From: Acidimicrobiaceae bacterium
Lineage (GTDB): Bacteria > Actinomycetota > Acidimicrobiia > Acidimicrobiales > RAAP-2
Assembly (NCBI GenBank): GCA_003160635.1
Contig: PMLV01000126.1
Coordinates: forward strand, 1-60,032
Direction: 5' to 3'
Length of the DNA: 60,032 nucleotides
Shown: piece by piece, positions 33,644 through 41,750 of the stretch
How positions within the stretch are numbered: the stretch's first letter is position 1
Layout: each line of letters starts with the position of its first letter
Made by a program: the position numbers and the translations under genes
Notes under the pieces: model-generated
Seen by the model: only the letters and a program-made list of their open reading frames with translations
The model's database searches: none
Told to the model about the DNA's origin: nothing

Positions 33644-34411
33644 TCAGAGAGTGTCGGCCAGGAAGGTGAGGGCACGATCCATGGCGTGTGCCGCCGCCTC
33701 AGGCCTGTGCCAGTCCTCGAAGTGCCCGGCGAAGGTGTGGCCGGCGCCGGTGTAGATCTCGGTGCTGAGCGGGATCGACCAGGTGGCGAACCGCTCGGTC
33801 ACCTCGCGCACCAGATCGTCCGGCCAGACCTGGTCCTCGTCGCCCACGATGAGGAGGACCGGGCAGCGGATCTGCCAGATCATGTCGATGGCATGCTGGG
33901 GCTGGGTGGCGGAGAGCTCGTGGAACGCAGGCTGGCTGGGGTAGAACAGCACCGCTGCATCGACGTCACGTCCCAGTTCGGCCGCCAACCAGGCCAGCGT
34001 TCCTCCGGTGCAGTAGCCCCACACCGCCACCGACGAGACGTGCTCGTGCTCTCTGAGGTAGGTGACGCCGGCCAGGATGTCCTCGGCCCCCCGGCGAAAG
34101 TCCAGCGAGGCGATGGCCTCCTGGAGGGGGCCCATGTGGGCGATGTCGATCAGGATCTCGGGATCCTCGGGTCCCGTCCCGTGGTAGTAGTCCGGGATGA
34201 CCGACAGGTACCCGTGCTGGGCCAGCTCGACGCCCACGCCCTTGATGAAGTTGTTGACGCCCTGTGCTTCGGTGGCGATTGCCACCCCGACCCGCGGCGC
34301 CGGCCCGGTCGGCCGACACAGCACGGTCGGGACATCGTCGCCATCGACGCTGAGTGTGATCGACTCGACGCTCACCCCCGCCTCCTGCGCACGCTGCTCC
34401 CACTCCGGCAT
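33644..34411 (-). CDS. Dienelactone hydrolase family protein
   Basis: A 255-residue dienelactone-hydrolase fold. The nucleophile is Cys134 in GYCTGG, the hallmark of dienelactone hydrolases (most relatives have Ser). Glu48 in ATEAQGVN would activate it, the Asp is in GDEDQVW and the His in GAGHTF. The start at 34411 (MPEWEQ) follows GGGGGA; a longer frame would read through the 12-bp repeats and is rejected. It faces the thioesterase at 34645 across the repeat-bearing divergent region. It hydrolyses a lactone or ester in aromatic-acid breakdown. Confidence 0.82.
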   Translation of the reverse strand: MPEWEQRAQEAGVSVESITLSVDGDDVPTVLCRPTGPAPRVGVAIATEAQGVNNFIKGVGVELAQHGYLSVIPDYYHGTGPEDPEILIDIAHMGPLQEAIASLDFRRGAEDILAGVTYLREHEHVSSVAVWGYCTGGTLAWLAAELGRDVDAAVLFYPSQPAFHELSATQPQHAIDMIWQIRCPVLLIVGDEDQVWPDDLVREVTERFATWSIPLSTEIYTGAGHTFAGHFEDWHRPEAAAHAMDRALTFLADTL

Positions 34412-34483
34412 GATCGATCCCCCTTGTCCGTGTTGACGGCAGCTGACTGCACTCCGATCGCCGTGACCGCTCCGAGCGTACCT

Positions 34484-34540
34484 ATGTGTGTACCGATGTA
34501 TGTACCGATGTATGTACCGATGTATGTACCGATGTGCGTA
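34484..34540. repeat. 12-bp tandem repeat in a divergent promoter region
   Basis: Four and a half copies of ATGTATGTACCG (34484-34495 first copy ATGTGTGTACCG; then 34496, 34508 and 34520; 34532 degenerate). Each copy contains the palindrome GTAC. The array lies between the dienelactone hydrolase and the thioesterase, about 70 bp and 105 bp from their starts. Its spacing of just over one helix turn puts equivalent sites on nearly the same face of DNA. It is either iteron-like operators or a slippage product. Confidence 0.7.
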
Positions 34541-34644
34541 GGTTCCGGCCCCGGCGCTTGCCGGTTCGCCCCCGACGGCGACCACCTCGCTACGGTGTGA
34601 CGAGCCCGGCGGGCCGCCGGTCAGGCCGCAACGCGGGAGTGGAC

Positions 34645-35076
34645 ATGGCGACAGACGAGAAGGCGGATTTCGTCGATGTTGGGCCGACCAACATCCTGAC
34701 GCTCTTGCGGATGCGTCGGGTCATCGATCCCGAGATGGGCCCCGCCCTCGAGATGGAGCTGCGGGACGAGGTCGTGAATCCTTTCAAGAGCCTGCACGGC
34801 GGGCTCATGGCCACCTTGATCGAGTGTGCCGGGGCGAGACGTGCGATGAGCACGGGCGGGTCCGAGAGGATCCTGCCGTCGGACATGAACATCCGCTTCC
34901 TCACGACGGTCAAGGTCGGCCCGGCGCGGGCGGTCACGAAGGTCTTGCGGAAGGGGCGCCGGGCCATCGTCGTCCAGTGCGACGTCCTCGATGTCGGGAA
35001 CGACCGCACACTCGTGGCCTCGGCCACCATCTCCTACACCCTCCTCGATTCGCCCACGCCCGACGCGCCGGCGTAG
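34645..35076 (+). CDS. PaaI family hotdog thioesterase
   Basis: A 143-residue hotdog protein with the signature NPFKSLHGGLMATLIECAG, where His-Gly-Gly is the core of the active-site helix, and DMNIRFLTTVKVGPARAVTKVL as the long strand. The catalytic Asp/Glu is provided by IECAG. It hydrolyses an acyl-CoA thioester to free acid. The ATG at 34645 has GGGAG 6 nt upstream. Upstream in-frame codons come from the tandem repeat (CTDVCTDV...) and are rejected as non-coding. Confidence 0.83.
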   Translation: MATDEKADFVDVGPTNILTLLRMRRVIDPEMGPALEMELRDEVVNPFKSLHGGLMATLIECAGARRAMSTGGSERILPSDMNIRFLTTVKVGPARAVTKVLRKGRRAIVVQCDVLDVGNDRTLVASATISYTLLDSPTPDAPA

Positions 35077-35090
35077 CCGCGACCGCGCCC

Positions 35091-35122
35091 GGCCCCCCGG
35101 CCGCCCGGCCGCCCGGCCGCCC
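35091..35122. repeat. 8-bp GC tandem repeat
   Basis: GGCCGCCC occurs three times exactly (35099, 35107, 35115) after one variant copy GGCCCCCC (35091). It lies between the convergent ends of the thioesterase and the hydratase, just before the latter's stop codon at 35126. Confidence 0.6.
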
Positions 35123-35125
35123 GGC

Positions 35126-35950
35126 TCAGTGGTTGGTGTACCGGGGTGCTCGTTTCTCGCGGAACGCGGCGAGCTGCTCTTTGGCATCCTCGGTGCCGAG
35201 GGTGAGGATCTGGGTGCGCGCCTCGAGATCGATGGCCGCCGCCAGGCTCGAGATTTCTAGATTCGACCACAGCGTCGCCTTGCCCATCCACGTCCCGAAG
35301 GGTGTGTTCGCAATGATCTCATCGGCCTTCGCCAGGGCAGCGTCGACGACCTGCCCGTCGGGCACCGTCTCGAGGACGAGGCCGATGCGGGCTGCTTCCT
35401 CCCCGGTCACCCGGCGCCCGGTCAAGACCAGGTCGGCGGCGCGGGTGGCGCCCACGATGCGCTGCAGCAGCCAGCTGAGGCCCAGCTCCGCGCCCGAGGC
35501 GCCGATCTTGACGAAGGCGTCGACGAACAGGGCGGACGTGGCGGCGAAGCGAAGGTCCGCTCCGAGTGCGAGGGCGTAGCCGGCTCCGGCCGTCGCCCCG
35601 TTGATGGCGGCGATGATGGGCTGCGGGACGGCGCGCATGCGGGGGACGATCTCGGCCACGTGCTTCTGCTGGTACATGTTGGACTGCAGCGGGCCCAGAT
35701 CGGTTGGCACCCACGGCGGGGGGCGGTAGTCCTGGAGGTCGTCACCGGCACAGAAGCCCCTGCCGGCACCGGTCAGCACAATCACCCGACAGTGCGAGTC
35801 GCGCCCGAGTTGCTCGAACACGTGGTAGATCTCGTCGAGCATCTCGGACGTCAACGCGTTGAGATGGTGCGGCCGGTTGAGCGTGACCAGCGCCACCCCT
35901 TCGTGGGAGCGATCGACGAGGACGTCGCCTTCCTCGGTGCCCTGTGCCAT
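35126..35950 (-). CDS. Enoyl-CoA hydratase/isomerase family protein
   Basis: A 274-residue crotonase-fold protein. The first oxyanion-hole segment is GRGFCAGDDLQDY, the second is NGATAGAGYALALGADLRF, and ASGAELGLSWLLQRIVG carries Glu in the expected helix. The final FREKRAPRY is the family end. The ATG at 35950 follows GGAAGG; the longer upstream frame is not conserved. It is divergent from the hydratase at 36162. Hydration, isomerisation or ring hydrolysis of an unsaturated acyl-CoA is likely. Confidence 0.86.
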   Translation of the reverse strand: MAQGTEEGDVLVDRSHEGVALVTLNRPHHLNALTSEMLDEIYHVFEQLGRDSHCRVIVLTGAGRGFCAGDDLQDYRPPPWVPTDLGPLQSNMYQQKHVAEIVPRMRAVPQPIIAAINGATAGAGYALALGADLRFAATSALFVDAFVKIGASGAELGLSWLLQRIVGATRAADLVLTGRRVTGEEAARIGLVLETVPDGQVVDAALAKADEIIANTPFGTWMGKATLWSNLEISSLAAAIDLEARTQILTLGTEDAKEQLAAFREKRAPRYTNH

Positions 35951-36030
35951 GGTGCCTTCCCCCTTCCGCCGGCGACCCCTCCGGCGCGTCGTCACTGCCA
36001 GTCCTGTCATCCAACGTACCCCGAGCGTCC

Positions 36031-36048
36031 CGGCTACTCCGGCTACTC
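36031..36048. repeat. 9-bp duplication in divergent gap
   Basis: CGGCTACTC is directly repeated (36031-36039, 36040-36048) in the 211-bp gap between the divergent hydratases. The rest of the gap shows only a possible -10 TATCTT at 36133-36138 for the downstream gene. Confidence 0.5.
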
Positions 36049-36161
36049 CGGCACGCTCGCACGCCGGCCGATGACACTCCAGCTTGATGGCTGCGGCCTG
36101 ACGACCCTCCGGCCCGATGACGATGGGGCCGCTATCTTGTGGGCCGAGCCGGGGGGATGCC

Positions 36162-36944
36162 ATGAGTCACGACGCCATGAACGAGCACGCCATGAACGAG
36201 CACGATTTCACCTTCACTATCCGGGCCGAAGATCAGGGACGGGTGCGCACGCTGCTGCTCGACCGCCCGGACAAGCTCAATGCCTTCACGGCCATCGGGT
36301 ATGACGCGCTGAGCGATCAACTCGACGCCGCGGCCGAGGACCCCGGCGTGGCGGTGTGTGTGATCACCGGCCGCGGACGCGCCTTCTCGGCCGGCGTCGA
36401 TCTGCATGCTGTGAGCTCACCCGAAGGCGCCGCCGAGCTCGGGGTGCATTTCAACCGGATGATCCGGGCGCTGGCCACCTTTCCGAAGCCCCTGATCGCC
36501 GCGGTCAACGGCCTCGCCGTCGGCCTGGGGGCCACGCTGCTGTTGCACTGTGACCTCGTGGTCATAGACGAGCAGGCGAGGGTGCGCATGCCGTTCGTCG
36601 CCATCGGGACCTGCGCCGAGGCGTCGAGCAGCTGGCTGCTCCCCAAGCGGGTCGGGCCGCAACAGGCGATGTGGATGGTCCTCTCCGGTCGCTTCTTTTC
36701 GGCCGACGAGGTGGTGGCGAATGGCTTCGCCCTGGCCAAGGCGGCGCCCGGTGAAGCGCACACCGAGGCCATGAAGATGGCCGAGGAGCTCGCCGCCCAC
36801 GAGATTGCGGCACTGGTGGCCAACAAGGCGCTGCTCCGAGAGGGCTGGGCCGAGCAGATCACCGAGGTGTGGGACCGTGAGCAGCTCGCCATGAAGGCGA
36901 TCGCGCTCGAGCTCGGTCCCATCGGCTGGTCCACCAAGAAATGA
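36162..36944 (+). CDS. Enoyl-CoA hydratase/isomerase family protein
   Basis: A 260-residue crotonase-fold protein: GRAFSAGVDLHAVSS (first oxyanion-hole loop), NGLAVGLGATLLLHCDL (second), and MPFVAIGTCAEASSSWLLP where Glu aligns with a catalytic position. LVANKALLREG is the C-terminal helix. Its N-terminus contains a 15-bp in-frame duplication (36174-36203) giving Ala-Met-Asn-Glu-His twice, beyond the conserved domain. Its stop overlaps the ATG of the ligase at 36941, so both are translated together. Confidence 0.84.
   Translation: MSHDAMNEHAMNEHDFTFTIRAEDQGRVRTLLLDRPDKLNAFTAIGYDALSDQLDAAAEDPGVAVCVITGRGRAFSAGVDLHAVSSPEGAAELGVHFNRMIRALATFPKPLIAAVNGLAVGLGATLLLHCDLVVIDEQARVRMPFVAIGTCAEASSSWLLPKRVGPQQAMWMVLSGRFFSADEVVANGFALAKAAPGEAHTEAMKMAEELAAHEIAALVANKALLREGWAEQITEVWDREQLAMKAIALELGPIGWSTKK
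36174..36203 (+). repeat. 15-bp in-frame duplication at the hydratase N-terminus
   Basis: GCCATGAACGAGCAC is present twice in tandem and keeps the frame, adding another potential ATG start. It is not part of the conserved fold, so copy-number changes would be tolerated. Confidence 0.6.
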
Positions 36945-38425
36945 ACGGGCAGATCGGTTCGTACCCGCGGGGCGTCGCCGGCACGGCGGGGGTGGATCCC
37001 GATCGCATCGCTCTGATCGACGGCAGCCGCCGCGTCACGTTCGCCGAGTTGGACGCGCGGGCCAACGGCCTGGCCAACGGATTGGCCGAGCGGGGCGTGG
37101 GGGCGGGAGACGCCGTCGGCATACTGCTGCACAACCGGGCCGAGTGGTTCATGATCAGTCACGCCATCGCGCGTCTCGGTGCCATGTACGTGCCGATCTC
37201 CCCGCGGCTCACGGCCTCCGAGGCGGACTACATCGTCGGCGACTCATCCATGAAGGTCTGCTTCACCGAGGGCTCCGTGGATTTCACCAGGTTCGGGGTC
37301 GCCACCGTCGACGTCGACGCGCCGGGTTTCGAAGTGGTGAGCGCGCTGGCGCCGCGCCACGACTTCCTCAACACCATGCCGACCCTGATGGGGTACACCT
37401 CGGGCACGACGGGACGCCCCAAGGCGGTACAGCGTCCCGCCCCCGCACCGGTGCCCCAGGCCACGTCGTCCGCCGTCGCCGCCTTCTGGGGTTACGGGCC
37501 CGACACGGTGCAGCTGATCTGCGGCCCGCTGTACCACACGGCGCCGAGCGCCTATGCGGAGTACTCGCTGTGGGAGGGCGGTGCGGTGGTCGTCCAGGAC
37601 CGTTTCACCGGCGAGGGCTGTCTCGCCCTGATCGAGGAGCACGCCGTGACGCGGACCCAGATGGTCCCGGCGCACTTCGTCCGTATTCTCGAAACGGAGT
37701 GGCGGCGCTACGACACGTCGAGCATCCGCTTGCTCATCCACGCCGCGGCGATGTGCCCGGTCCATCTCAAGTGGCGGATTCTGGAGGTCTTCCCGCGTGG
37801 GACGGTCTGGGAGCTGTACGGCGCCACCGAAGCCATGGGCACGGTGATCTCACCGGGGGAGTGGATCCTCAAGCCCGGCAGTGTGGGGCGGCCCTTCCCC
37901 GGCCTCTCCATACGGGTGCTCGACGAGGCGGGCCGCCCGGTGCCCACGGGCGAGGTGGGGACCATCTACGTGAGCCAGTTCCCCGGGGCGAACTTCAGCT
38001 ACCGGGGCGATGCCGAGAAGACCGGCGCGGCCTATCAGGACGGCTACGTGACAGTGGGTGACCTCGGCCACCTCGACGAGCAGGGGTACCTGTTCATCGC
38101 CGATAGGCGCACCGATCTCATCCTCAGCGGCGGGGTCAACATCTACCCGGCGGAGGTCGAGAACGCCCTGGCCGCCGACCCCGATGTGGTCGACTCGGCG
38201 GTCATCGGGCTTCCCGACGAGCGCATGGGACACATCGTCCACGCCGTCGTCGAGCTGCGGGCCGGAGCCACGGCCGATGCCGACGTCATCCTCGAGCGGC
38301 TGTCGGTGCACCTGGCGGACTTCAAGCGCCCGCGGTCCATCGAATTCGTCGACGAGCTTCCCCGCGAGCCCAACGGCAAGGTTCTCAAGCGCAAATTGCA
38401 GGAGGAGCGCACCGCCAGCGCCTGA
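36941..38425 (+). CDS. Acyl-CoA synthetase (AMP-forming)
   Basis: A 494-residue ligase with P-loop TSGTTGRPK (153-161), A5 ELYGATEAMG, A7 VTVGDLG, hinge DRRTDLILSGGVNIYPAEVE and a canonical C-terminal PNGKVLKRKL with the catalytic lysine. The whole is a complete adenylate-forming enzyme. It follows an overlapping hydratase, so an unsaturated acid may be activated and hydrated by this pair. It is closest in style to the ligase at 5767. Confidence 0.87.
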   Translation: MNGQIGSYPRGVAGTAGVDPDRIALIDGSRRVTFAELDARANGLANGLAERGVGAGDAVGILLHNRAEWFMISHAIARLGAMYVPISPRLTASEADYIVGDSSMKVCFTEGSVDFTRFGVATVDVDAPGFEVVSALAPRHDFLNTMPTLMGYTSGTTGRPKAVQRPAPAPVPQATSSAVAAFWGYGPDTVQLICGPLYHTAPSAYAEYSLWEGGAVVVQDRFTGEGCLALIEEHAVTRTQMVPAHFVRILETEWRRYDTSSIRLLIHAAAMCPVHLKWRILEVFPRGTVWELYGATEAMGTVISPGEWILKPGSVGRPFPGLSIRVLDEAGRPVPTGEVGTIYVSQFPGANFSYRGDAEKTGAAYQDGYVTVGDLGHLDEQGYLFIADRRTDLILSGGVNIYPAEVENALAADPDVVDSAVIGLPDERMGHIVHAVVELRAGATADADVILERLSVHLADFKRPRSIEFVDELPREPNGKVLKRKLQEERTASA

Positions 38426-38543
38426 ACGCCGGTTGCTACCGGTCGACGCCGCCCAGCCGCTCTGTGCGGGCGCCTCGATGGAGGAGCAATATGGGCTCCG
38501 GTAGGCGGCCATGGGGGGCGCCGGCGCGAGCGAGAAGGTGGCC

Positions 38544-39119
38544 ATGGACGCAGCGGAGCAGCTCCTGGCGGTCGAGGAGATCAAACGGTTGAAGGTGCGT
38601 TACTTCCGCTGCATGGATACCAAGGACTGGGGCGGCTTGGCGAGCGTCTTTGCCGCGGATGCCGTCATGGACATGTCCGAGGAGGCTGGTGCGGCCCCCG
38701 GAGATCTCTCGCACATCACGCGCGGGGCGGCCGCCATCGCGGCGATGGCCCAGGCCGGGATGGAGGGGGTGCAGACGGTGCACCACGGCCACATGCCCGA
38801 GATCGAGATCCTTTCTCCGACCACGGCCCAGGGCGTCTGGGCCATGGAGGATCGCCTGCGCTGGGAGTCGGGCCCCGTGCGCAGCCTGCACGGGTATGGC
38901 CACTACCACGACACCTACGAGAAGGGGGACGAGGGGTGGCGGATCGCGTCGACGTCCCTGACCCGGGTCCGGGTCGATGTCGAGATGAACCAGATGGTCT
39001 GGTCGTCGGTGATCGACCGATCGTGTGCTCGGGCCCGCAGTCGTAGGCGTTCGCGAACATCAAGACGAACGAGGGAGGGCGCGCCAGGTGCTCGAGGACG
39101 AGTCCCGCTTCATCGATGA
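38544..39119 (+). CDS. SnoaL-like protein with non-conserved C-terminal tail
   Basis: The first about 147 residues of 191 are a normal SnoaL-like domain: EEIKRLKVRYFRCMDTKDW, AGMEGVQTVHHGHMPEIEIL, TTAQGVWAMEDRLRW, GYGHYHDTYEK, GWRIASTSLTRVRVDVE. Family members end about here. The last 44 residues (148-191) are Arg-rich and have no family character, as if the original stop codon was lost. ATG at 38544 has GAGAAGG upstream; 38511 is an alternative. The tail overlaps a 200-bp stretch in which I recognise no other gene. Confidence 0.72.
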   Translation: MDAAEQLLAVEEIKRLKVRYFRCMDTKDWGGLASVFAADAVMDMSEEAGAAPGDLSHITRGAAAIAAMAQAGMEGVQTVHHGHMPEIEILSPTTAQGVWAMEDRLRWESGPVRSLHGYGHYHDTYEKGDEGWRIASTSLTRVRVDVEMNQMVWSSVIDRSCARARSRRRSRTSRRTREGAPGARGRVPLHR

Positions 39120-39189
39120 CAAGAGGTCGGCGACCATGAGGCTGTACCGGTATCGGGTGCTCGTCCCGGGCGAGAGAGATGAGGGGTAG

Positions 39190-40185
39190 ATGGAGATCGG
39201 GCTGCTGTTCACGTTTCGCAACCCGCCGCCGTGGGCCCGACCTGCGGCCGACCTTTATCGGGACACCATGGAAGAGATCGCCCTGGCCGACCGCCTCGGC
39301 TTCGACGGCATCTGGCTGGCCGAGCACCACTTCACCGACGACGGGTGGTCACCCTCACCGCTGACGTTGGCCGCCGCCGTGGCGATGCGCACGGAGCGGG
39401 CTCGGATCGGCACCTTCGTGCTGCTGTTGCCGCAGCACGACCCGCTCCGGGTGGCCGAAGCGGCGACGGCTGTCGACATCCTCTCCGGGGGGCGTCTGAC
39501 GCTCGGGGTCGGCATCGGCTACCGGGCCAATGAGGAGACGCCCGTAGGCCTGTCCCCGTCCGATCGCGGTTCGCGCATGGACGAGGGCCTCGAGGTCCTG
39601 GTCCGCTGCTTGCAGCAGGAGCGCGTCGATTTCGACGGACGCTGGCACCACCTCGAGGACGTCGTCATGACGCCGCGCCCGGTGCAGCAGCCCCGGCCCC
39701 CGATCCTCACCGCCGGTCTGGGGCCGCGTGCCCTGGAGCGCTCGGTCAGGCTGGGCTGCGACGGGCTGGCCATCCACCCGCCGCGTGAGGCGTATGACCG
39801 CTATGTCGAGATCCTCGAACGTCATGGCCAGGACCCGTCCCGCCAACGCTTCGCCACGATCGTCCTCGGCTATGCCGGCTCCAGCGACGACGGCGCCTGG
39901 GAGACCGTCGGTCCCCACGCCGGCTGGATTTGGGACCACTACCGCACGTGGCTCCTCGCCTCAGGGGAGGCCGACCTCTTCTCCAATGGCGCCCGGCAGG
40001 ACTTCGTCATCGGGAGCCCCCAGCGCTGGATCGACACCATCGGGGGCATGCTCGCCGCCAACCCCGGGGTGCCCTGCCATCACCTGGTGGTGGAGCTGGT
40101 GATGGCAGGCCTGTCCCATGCAGAGCGGAAGCGGGGAATCGAGTATTTCGCCAGCGAGGTCCTTCCCGGCCTGCGACTCCTCTGA
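39190..40185 (+). CDS. LLM-class flavin/F420-dependent oxidoreductase
   Basis: A complete 331-residue luciferase-like enzyme with the internal segment missing from the gene at 145. It starts EIGLLFTFRNPPPWA, has ALADRLGFDGIWLAEHHFTDDG, and GRLTLGVGIGYR as the cofactor-binding turn, followed by PRPVQQPRPPILTAGLGPRALE and the terminal amphipathic helices. The GGRLTLGVGIGYRxxE pattern is frequent in actinobacterial F420- or FMN-dependent oxidoreductases. The weak site GAGGGG is 6 nt upstream. A monooxygenase or dehydrogenase role in ring or terpenoid oxidation fits the neighbours. Confidence 0.85.
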   Translation: MEIGLLFTFRNPPPWARPAADLYRDTMEEIALADRLGFDGIWLAEHHFTDDGWSPSPLTLAAAVAMRTERARIGTFVLLLPQHDPLRVAEAATAVDILSGGRLTLGVGIGYRANEETPVGLSPSDRGSRMDEGLEVLVRCLQQERVDFDGRWHHLEDVVMTPRPVQQPRPPILTAGLGPRALERSVRLGCDGLAIHPPREAYDRYVEILERHGQDPSRQRFATIVLGYAGSSDDGAWETVGPHAGWIWDHYRTWLLASGEADLFSNGARQDFVIGSPQRWIDTIGGMLAANPGVPCHHLVVELVMAGLSHAERKRGIEYFASEVLPGLRLL

Positions 40186-40252
40186 GGACGTCCCGGCCCC
40201 GGGCGTGGCGCGGGGCGCCGGGCCACTGAGGCGGGCGACACCCGGCCGCTCT

Positions 40253-40561
40253 CTAGTCCGAAGACGGAAGCGGGGATGCCTCTTTGGCGGAAAGCACGTC
40301 GTCGCCTACGGAGAGCGAGCCCGCGCCGGCCTTGGTGCACAGCACCTCGACGGCCGGATCGCCCGCGGCGTAGCGCTTGCCGATCAGCGTGCCGGCGTCG
40401 TGTGGGGCCGCCGGCTCTCCCGTGCGAGGGGTCTCGTCGCTGAGTTCCACCATCGGTTGGCCGCCGCAGCGCAGGTCCAGATCTTCCTTGGGTGCCTTAA
40501 TGACGATGACCTCGGTGTCGCAGACGACACTGCTCAGTCGCAACCCCGCTTTGGTGATCAC
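40253..40561 (-). CDS. Small conserved-looking protein of unknown function
   Basis: A 102-residue protein I do not recognise as a named domain. It starts MITKAGLRLSSVVCDTEVIVI and has LDLRCGGQPM, GTLIGKRY, VEVLCTKAGAGSLSVGDD and an end LSAKEASPLPSSD. The three Cys (14, 32 and 75) and Gly-rich turns give a small beta-rich protein. I have the impression of a family that travels with acyl-CoA ligases and CoA transferases, but I cannot verify this. It stands alone, convergent with the LLM gene. Small metal-binding or adaptor function is possible. Confidence 0.6.
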   Translation of the reverse strand: MITKAGLRLSSVVCDTEVIVIKAPKEDLDLRCGGQPMVELSDETPRTGEPAAPHDAGTLIGKRYAAGDPAVEVLCTKAGAGSLSVGDDVLSAKEASPLPSSD

Positions 40562-40590
40562 TGCGTGCAGCCCTCCTGTGGTGTGTCGTT

Positions 40591-40603
40591 GTCACGTGGT
40601 GAC
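40591..40603. promoter_or_regulatory. Perfect inverted repeat GTCAC-3-GTGAC
   Basis: GTCACGTGGTGAC has 5-bp perfect arms with a GTG spacer, 30 bp upstream of the 40561 start on the minus strand and in the divergent gap before the hydratase at 40817. It looks like a small operator. The gap 40562-40816 (255 bp) otherwise shows no gene; GGGAGGATC at 40803-40811 is the ribosome site of the downstream gene. Confidence 0.35.
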
Positions 40604-40816
40604 CGCGCCCGGTGCCTCTATCCGTGCCTCAACCGGTGTAGCGGCGGAGGCAGCCTACCCGGCCTGCGGGAGGCGCCTGGTGTTGCGCCCTTTCAACCCG
40701 TCGCCGGAGCCTGAGTCTGCGCTACCCGTGTGGCTTCGCATAGGGTGCGAGGTCGCAACACTGGCGGCGCGGGGGACAGACACCGGAATTTCCCGCCCGA
40801 GAGGGAGGATCAACGC

Positions 40817-41671
40817 ATGGACAGCACCGAGTTGGAGACCATCATTTACGAGAAGGATGGTCCGATCGCTCGCATCGTCCTCAACATGCCTAACAAGGCC
40901 AACATCCAGACCGCGCAGCAGGTCTATGACTTCGAACAATGCCTGAGGTGGGCCGACCAGGACGAAGAGGTCAAGGTGCTCATTCTCAAGGCGAATGGCA
41001 ATGGATTCTGCGCCGGCCATGCCATCGTCGAGCCCAGCGAAATGCCAGATGTCTACCCGACGACCGGCCCCACGCCCGAGCGCACCTGGAAGAAGCACAA
41101 CTACGACCTCTTCCTGTGGCCGCCCCTGAACCTCTGGGAATTCTCCAAGGCGACGATTGCCCAGGTCCACGGGTACTGCGTCGGTGGGGGAACCGTGTAC
41201 GGCTTCCTCTGTGACATCACCGTGGCCTCCGACGACGCCTACTTCCAGATGCCGCTGCCCCAGGGCTTCGGCCTGCCCGGGGCGCAGACCATCATGGAAC
41301 CTTGGGTCCTGATGAACTTCAAACGGGCCTACGAATACCTCTATCTCGGGAAGACCTTGTCGGCGGAGGATGCCAAGGAGTGGGGCTTCATCAACGAAGT
41401 CGTCAAGCGAGCCGACCTCGAGTCCACGGTGGAGGAGATGGCCGCCACCATCGCCCAGATGCCACTCACCACGATCATGACGATCAAGCAGTCGGTGAAG
41501 CGGGCCTGGGAAGGCATGGGGATGCGGGTCAACCTGCAGAACACCGCAGACTTCTGCTCGCTGGCCAGCGGTGCCCACGATGTGCACGAGTTCATGGCCA
41601 AGCGGGCGGGGCGGCTGCCCCGCCAGGTGGCGGAGGACGGGGCCCAGGCGGTCAAGGCGGCAGAGTCCTAG
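40817..41671 (+). CDS. Enoyl-CoA hydratase/isomerase family protein, atypical active site
   Basis: A 284-residue crotonase-fold protein. Oxyanion-hole segments are NGNGFCAGHAIVEPS and HGYCVGGGTVYGFLCDITVAS. The region that normally has catalytic Glu reads QMPLPQGFGLPG with no acidic residue, so the chemistry may differ from hydration. KTLSAEDAKEWGFINEVVKR and TIMTIKQSVKRAWE are conserved end segments. The ATG at 40817 has GGGAGGATC upstream. The aldehyde dehydrogenase follows 79 bp later, probably in one transcript. Confidence 0.82.
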   Translation: MDSTELETIIYEKDGPIARIVLNMPNKANIQTAQQVYDFEQCLRWADQDEEVKVLILKANGNGFCAGHAIVEPSEMPDVYPTTGPTPERTWKKHNYDLFLWPPLNLWEFSKATIAQVHGYCVGGGTVYGFLCDITVASDDAYFQMPLPQGFGLPGAQTIMEPWVLMNFKRAYEYLYLGKTLSAEDAKEWGFINEVVKRADLESTVEEMAATIAQMPLTTIMTIKQSVKRAWEGMGMRVNLQNTADFCSLASGAHDVHEFMAKRAGRLPRQVAEDGAQAVKAAES

Positions 41672-41750
41672 GGCTGAAGGCGGCCGCCTGATGGCGGCGT
41701 GCGGAGTGGCAGTTGTAGCGTTCCCGACGGATAAGCGGAAGGACACAACC

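Noticed and set aside
34484-34540. Tandem repeats as a CRISPR array or plasmid iterons
   Set aside because: Units are only 12 bp with no unique spacers and no cas or rep gene nearby.
34412-34585. N-terminal extension of the dienelactone hydrolase through the same repeats
   Set aside because: The repeat-encoded His/Arg/Tyr segment is not part of the fold, and GGGGGA precedes the chosen ATG at 34411.
34486-34644. N-terminal extension of the thioesterase through the 12-bp repeats
   Set aside because: It would encode Cys-Thr-Asp-Val repeats absent from the PaaI family; ATG 34645 has a good ribosome site.
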